Source of the DNA: Cryptomeria japonica
Taxonomy: Eukaryota; Streptophyta; Pinopsida; Cupressales; Cupressaceae
DNA length: 64,000 nucleotides
Assembly: GCF_030272615.1 (NCBI RefSeq)
Contig: NC_081406.1
Location: forward strand, 400,966,939 to 401,030,938
Direction: 5' to 3'
Shown here: positions 60,621 through 64,000 of the stretch, piece after piece
Layout of the letters: each line of letters begins with the position of its first letter
Numbering within the stretch: the stretch's first letter is position 1
The notes under the pieces: model-generated
Told to the model about the DNA's origin: nothing
Databases searched by the model: none
The model's input: only the letters and a program-made list of their open reading frames with translations
Program-made: the position numbers and the translations under genes

Positions 60621-60987
60621 TCTGCATCCTCTCTCTTTGAAATACATCTATAATTGTCTTGTGTTCTTCCATAGAGTGTCCATAATTGTTTATTAACAGG
60701 TCTGTTGCGATATCTATGTAATTTTATATTAGTTGTCACTACCAAATATGAGTAGTGTATAATCTTCTTCTCTGATTCATAATCTTCAAATGCAGACAAT
60801 CCATTCTTTCTTGTTAGATATTTGTGTAGCCAAGTGCCAACAACAACCATAGATCCTATTGGATCATCATAACCATCATCATCTACCCGAGGAGTGGTTA
60901 ACTTATGTTTTGGCTCTACACATCGAGCCAACCAATACTTTGTCCCCTCTTCATTGTCCTCTGGTGCAACAACAACATAGACATATC
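60621..60987 (-). pseudogene. Internal exon of an unknown minus-strand gene
   Basis: The minus strand has a splice acceptor TTGGTTTGCAG at 60998-60988, an open exon of 367 nt and a donor-like GATG/GTATAAC at 60620. It encodes YVYVVVAPEDNEEGTKYWLA, RCVEPKHKLTTP, PIGSMVVVGTWLHKYL, FEDYESEKKIIHYSYLVVTT and NIKLHRYRNRPVNKQLWTLY. No stop occurs. The sequence looks like a conserved globular domain that I cannot name. Copia-D is inserted about 36 bp upstream in the preceding intron, so earlier exons lie beyond the window. The next exon is the cassette repeated four times at 59925-60600. Some transposase-associated proteins have similar 'YWLARC..KHKL' text, but this is memory only. Confidence 0.6.
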
Positions 60988-61023
60988 CTGCAAACCAATT
61001 TCATTTGAATATATAGTGAGATA

Positions 61024-62643
61024 TGTTGGCATTATGTGAACCGACATGAGCCTTATGTAAACTGGCATGAAGACATAATGATATTGTATGTTGTCATTGA
61101 TGTCAATATGAGACATAGTGTGAACTGGCACATGAGATAAGTGAAGAAAGAGATACCGGCATATGTGTGAACTGGTAGATGCCAAAGTGAAGTAGCACCT
61201 TTGTTCAAAGTGAACCATCATGCAGTTATGGGAACCGGCACATGGAAGCATTGTATGACTACCGGTTGGTAAGGCAGCTTCCACTTCGGGGTTTCTGGTT
61301 GGAGTATCTCAAGTCTGTGTGACTCAATTAGTGATCTTTGTGTGATGAGTTAGTAGTATGATGGAGGACAGATCATGTTGCCACGTAAGCTCTATGCATG
61401 TGAAGGATCTTGCATGAAGAAGACTATTCCTATCTACCTTGGGAATGTGTGAAGTCTGTCAAATAGTGATAACGCGTGATGGGTTATCAGCCGCCATGAA
61501 AACGGTGGATAATGGATGATGGAGAATGTCTTGAGATCGACTCAAGACTGGTGCATTCAATGTAGTATGTTTCAACGGTCAGGATCAAATCATTTGAATT
61601 GCTCAACCTAACAGGTTTAGGGTTTAGGGTTTTTGCTACCGACTTGTATGTTCCCTATAAGGTCAATGTTAGGTTTCTGTCTAAAGTTGTTGGCAAAAAG
61701 TTGTGAGTGTGTATCCAATGAAAGTGATACAAAATTCTTGCTAAACCATAGGAGAAAAGAGATACCTGCAAGGTGTATGTGCAGAAGAAAAAGAGGAGCC
61801 TAAATGGATCTATATTAGTATTAAGTACTATTAATAGATCATTTTAATACCTATTGATCTCTAACCACTTCAACAGTTGCAAAATCCCCTAACAGGGTAG
61901 CCTTAACTGGCTTGATTCAAAATCCCTTAAATCGGGTGGTCTTAACTGGCTTGCTGTAAATCCCTTAACCGGGTTACTCAAAGCTAATGAGTTCTGAGAA
62001 GCTAGAGAAGCTTAGGAGATCCTTTCAGCTATTGAGTTCTTAAAATCCTCTAACAAGGTGACCCTACCAGGTTTAACCCTTAACCAGGTATCCCTTAACC
62101 GAGTGATCCCTAACAGGATCCGTTCCTACCAGAACCTATTGTAATGTTCTTAACCGGACAAGGCTCCTAATAGAGTGGACTTCTAAAGAGTTCAAAAAAG
62201 TAGCTTGTGGGTATTCATCCCCACCATGGTTTTTCCCAGCTGGGTTTCCACTTGAAAAATATGTGTGTCATGTGAAATGCTTTTGTCTTGTGATGCTTTG
62301 TTTTATCTGTTATGCACATGAAGTTTATATGTTTTATGCTTGTCTATAAAACATATTGAACTCACTATTGTGAAGATTTGATGGTTAGGTCTACTAGTTC
62401 ATGCATGAGAATATTATGATAATGTGGTATTGAGCTAAGTGAAAAGCTTAGTAAGTGACTGGTTCATGGCTGATTGAGTTATTCTGGATGCTACCTATTG
62501 CACTCTATTTTACCAGTATCTCTGTTTATCAGTCATTGTGAGTGTTTGCTGTCAAACTGATATTTGGACTGTATTTGTGTCTATACTGATTCACCCCCAT
62601 CTCAGTACTGGTTTGGTACTAGTGGTTCATCATTGAGTTATCA
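61024..62643 (+). repeat. copia-D 5' LTR
   Basis: TGTTGGCATTATGTG to GAGTTATCA, 1620 bp. Contains tandem telobox words GGTTTAGGGTTTAGGGTTTT at 61614-61633, the reiterated AAATCCCTTAAC..GGGT words at 61880-62160, the CCACCATGGTTTTTCCCA word and TGATTCACCCCC near the 3' end. Confidence 0.9.
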
Positions 62644-62645
62644 AT

Positions 62646-62657
62646 TGGTATCAGAGC
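62646..62657 (+). promoter_or_regulatory. copia-D primer binding site
   Basis: TGGTATCAGAGC, complementary to initiator tRNA-Met, two bases after the LTR end. Confidence 0.93.
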
Positions 62658-62712
62658 ACTCCAGGTCCTTTGTGTTGTAAGCTTAACCACTTGAGGAAAA
62701 GATCCTAGCCAA

Positions 62713-63711
62713 ATGATGAAGAGGGAAGGTCCAAAGTTCAACAAGGAAAACTTTGGTATATGGAAAGATAGGATGAAGATATTCATCAAAAGTATGGGTG
62801 TTCAACACTGGAGTTATGTTGAAAATGTATATGTTGTTCCTACCGGTACTCTCACTGATGACCAAAAGAGAGAGATACAAGAAAATGGGCAAGTCATGGA
62901 AGCCCTCATCAGTAGTCTATCTGACATTGAGTTTATTGATGTTCAGGACAAGGCGAATCCCAAAGAAGTATGGGATGCTCTTGAAAATATCTATGGTGGT
63001 GATGAGCATGTAAAACAGGCTAAGGAAGAGAGCTTGAGAGGAAAGTTTGAAGACATGAGAATGGTTGAAGGAGAGACCATTCAGTAGTATGGAATAAGAA
63101 TCAAAACAGTTTTTGGAGAAATAAAAAGTGTAGGTGGCAAAATAGAAGATTCCACTATGGTAAGTAAAGTCCTGAGATCCCTGTTGTCGGTCTATGCAAT
63201 AAGGGTTGCTACTATTTAGGAGCTGAGATCAATAGACAAGTCTAAGACATCCTTGGACTCCATCATAGCCAAGTTGATAGCCTATGAGCTAAATAGCTTT
63301 GATGGTAGTGTTCAAAAGTTAGAATCAGCTTTTAAAGCTTCTGCTATACCATCCAGAAAAGGAAAAGAGGCTAGCACTAATGGGGAACCTAGTCAGAATA
63401 GAGAGATGAAGGATGAAGAGTTTCTGATGGAAATTGAAGCTCTTCTGGCCAGGAGATTCCCAAAAGGAACTGGTAAATACAAAGGTAAACTACCTTTGAA
63501 ATGTTTCTCCTGCAATCGGATAGGACATATTGCTATGAACTATCCTAATAGTGACAACAAGGACAAACCAGAAAGGTTCAAGAAATTCAAAGGAGGAAAC
63601 CAGAGAAATTGTTTTGTGGCAGTTGATGAAGGTGTCACAGATGAGGAATCTGAAGATGAAGGAAATGAAGACATTGTGTTCATTGTTGTAAAGGAAGATG
63701 TGACAGATTAG
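62713..63711 (+). pseudogene. gag: copia-D gag
   Basis: Starts MMKREGPKFNKENFGIWKDR (62713 is the first ATG of the frame). Blocks: MKIFIKSMGVQHWSYVENVY, EALISSLSDIEFIDVQDKAN, KEESLRGKFEDMRMVEGETI, then TAG at 63085 where relatives have Gln, SVYAIRVATI, a second TAG at 63217, DSIIAKLIAYELNSFDGSVQ. The knuckle C-F-S-C-N-R-I-G-H-I-A-M-N-Y has Tyr for the last Cys. The acidic tail DEESEDEGNEDIVFIVV ends at TAG 63709, again where a Gln fits. Confidence 0.9.
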
Positions 63712-64000
63712 AAGGCTCTTGTCTCCCGGTTTTATGATTCCAATGAGTGGATCATTGACAGTGGCTGCTCTCACCATATGACTGGTGATTGGAGCAAGTT
63801 TCTATCATTAGAAGAGTATGATGGTGGTGTGGTTCACTTTGGCAATGATGCACCATGCATGGTCAAAGGTAGAGGGTCCATCTCCTTGAATGGAAAGAGT
63901 AGTGCTGACAATGTGTATTGGGTTGATGGTCTCAGACACAACCTTCTAAGTGTTGCCCAGTTAAATGACAATGGACTCGCTCTGCAATTCAAGAATGGAG
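63712..64000 (+). pseudogene. pol: copia-D protease and start of integrase (window-truncated)
   Basis: ALVSRFYDSNEWIIDSGCSH with HMTG gives the D-S-G active site at about 63748-63786, then FGNDAPCMVKGRGSISLNGK, VYWVDGLRHNLLSVAQLNDN. Open to the window edge and parallel to copia-B 28348 onward. Confidence 0.9.

Larger units (their letters stand above)
61024..64000 (+). mobile_element. copia-D, 5' half of a Ty1/copia element
   Basis: Complete 5' LTR, primer site, gag and start of pol; it runs past the window end. gag-pol is a single frame from 62713 to 64000 with three TAG stops and no frameshift, making it among the least decayed coding regions here. Confidence 0.92.

Noticed and set aside
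61614-61633. Interstitial telomere
   Set aside because: Only two to three repeats, inside an LTR; better described as a telobox.
1-64000. TAG-rich frames as evidence of a recoded TAG (Gln) genetic code
   Set aside because: TAG is accompanied by TGA, TAA, frameshifts and lost catalytic residues, and plant nuclear genes use the standard code; methyl-cytosine decay explains it.

Overview
The window is repeat-dense plant nuclear DNA, most likely from a gymnosperm such as a conifer. This is inferred from very long nested LTR retrotransposons, large diverged copia families primed by initiator tRNA-Met, a 17 kb Tat/Ogre-type gypsy element, and a plant L1 LINE whose ORF2 ends in a plant-type RNase H. 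Nothing looks bacterial, viral or organellar. I saw no rRNA, tRNA gene or CRISPR array. Apart from two decayed spliced gene-like loci at 56.6-61 kb, all coding sequence I can assign is retrotransposon-derived, and every long reading frame is broken.

Layout. 1-3748: 3' part of a Ty1/copia element (copia-1), with its 3' LTR split. 3749-21209: complete Ty3/gypsy Tat/Ogre-like element, 17.46 kb, inserted into that LTR with a 5-bp target duplication GAGGT. It carries gag, protease, G-patch, RT, two RNases H, integrase, and an antisense 641-codon Plant Mobile Domain (PMD) frame between pol and the 3' LTR. 21215-24683: LTR remnant and a weak gag-like fragment. 24684-26351: copia-A LTR, primer site and truncated gag. 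26352-33201: copia-B, almost complete but missing the first ~520 bp of its 5' LTR. 33202-35490: copia-C, a pol fragment. 35491-50448: copia-E on the minus strand, hosting two LINE insertions with target duplications. LINE-2 (37300-39231, minus) is a short copy. LINE-1 (41743-48537, plus) has ORF1 C-terminus, ORF2 and an additional ORF3. 50449-54171: LTR and gypsy fragments. 54249-54460: GGGGCCCC palindrome cluster. 56606-58639: decayed eight-exon gene. 59925-60987: minus-strand gene piece with a tandemly multiplied small exon. 61024-64000: copia-D 5' half (LTR, gag, start of pol), running off the window.

Two patterns cut across the elements. First, frames are broken mostly by single in-frame stops, largely TAG plus TGA, of the kind CAG, CAA and CGA yield by C-to-T change. 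Several lost catalytic or zinc-binding residues are G-to-A. This fits decay of methylated cytosine in silenced DNA. Second, two unrelated retroelements, the gypsy element (antisense) and the LINE (sense, 10 nt after ORF2), each carry a non-replicative ~630-codon extra frame with the same layout: globular N-terminal domain, acidic low-complexity middle, helical C-terminus. The LINE ORF3 is present in two diverged copies, so it belongs to the LINE family. It is my best candidate for something undescribed.

Limits: no alignment or database search was run. Family names rest on motifs read by eye, boundaries on LTR, TSD, PBS and PPT signals, and identities were not computed.
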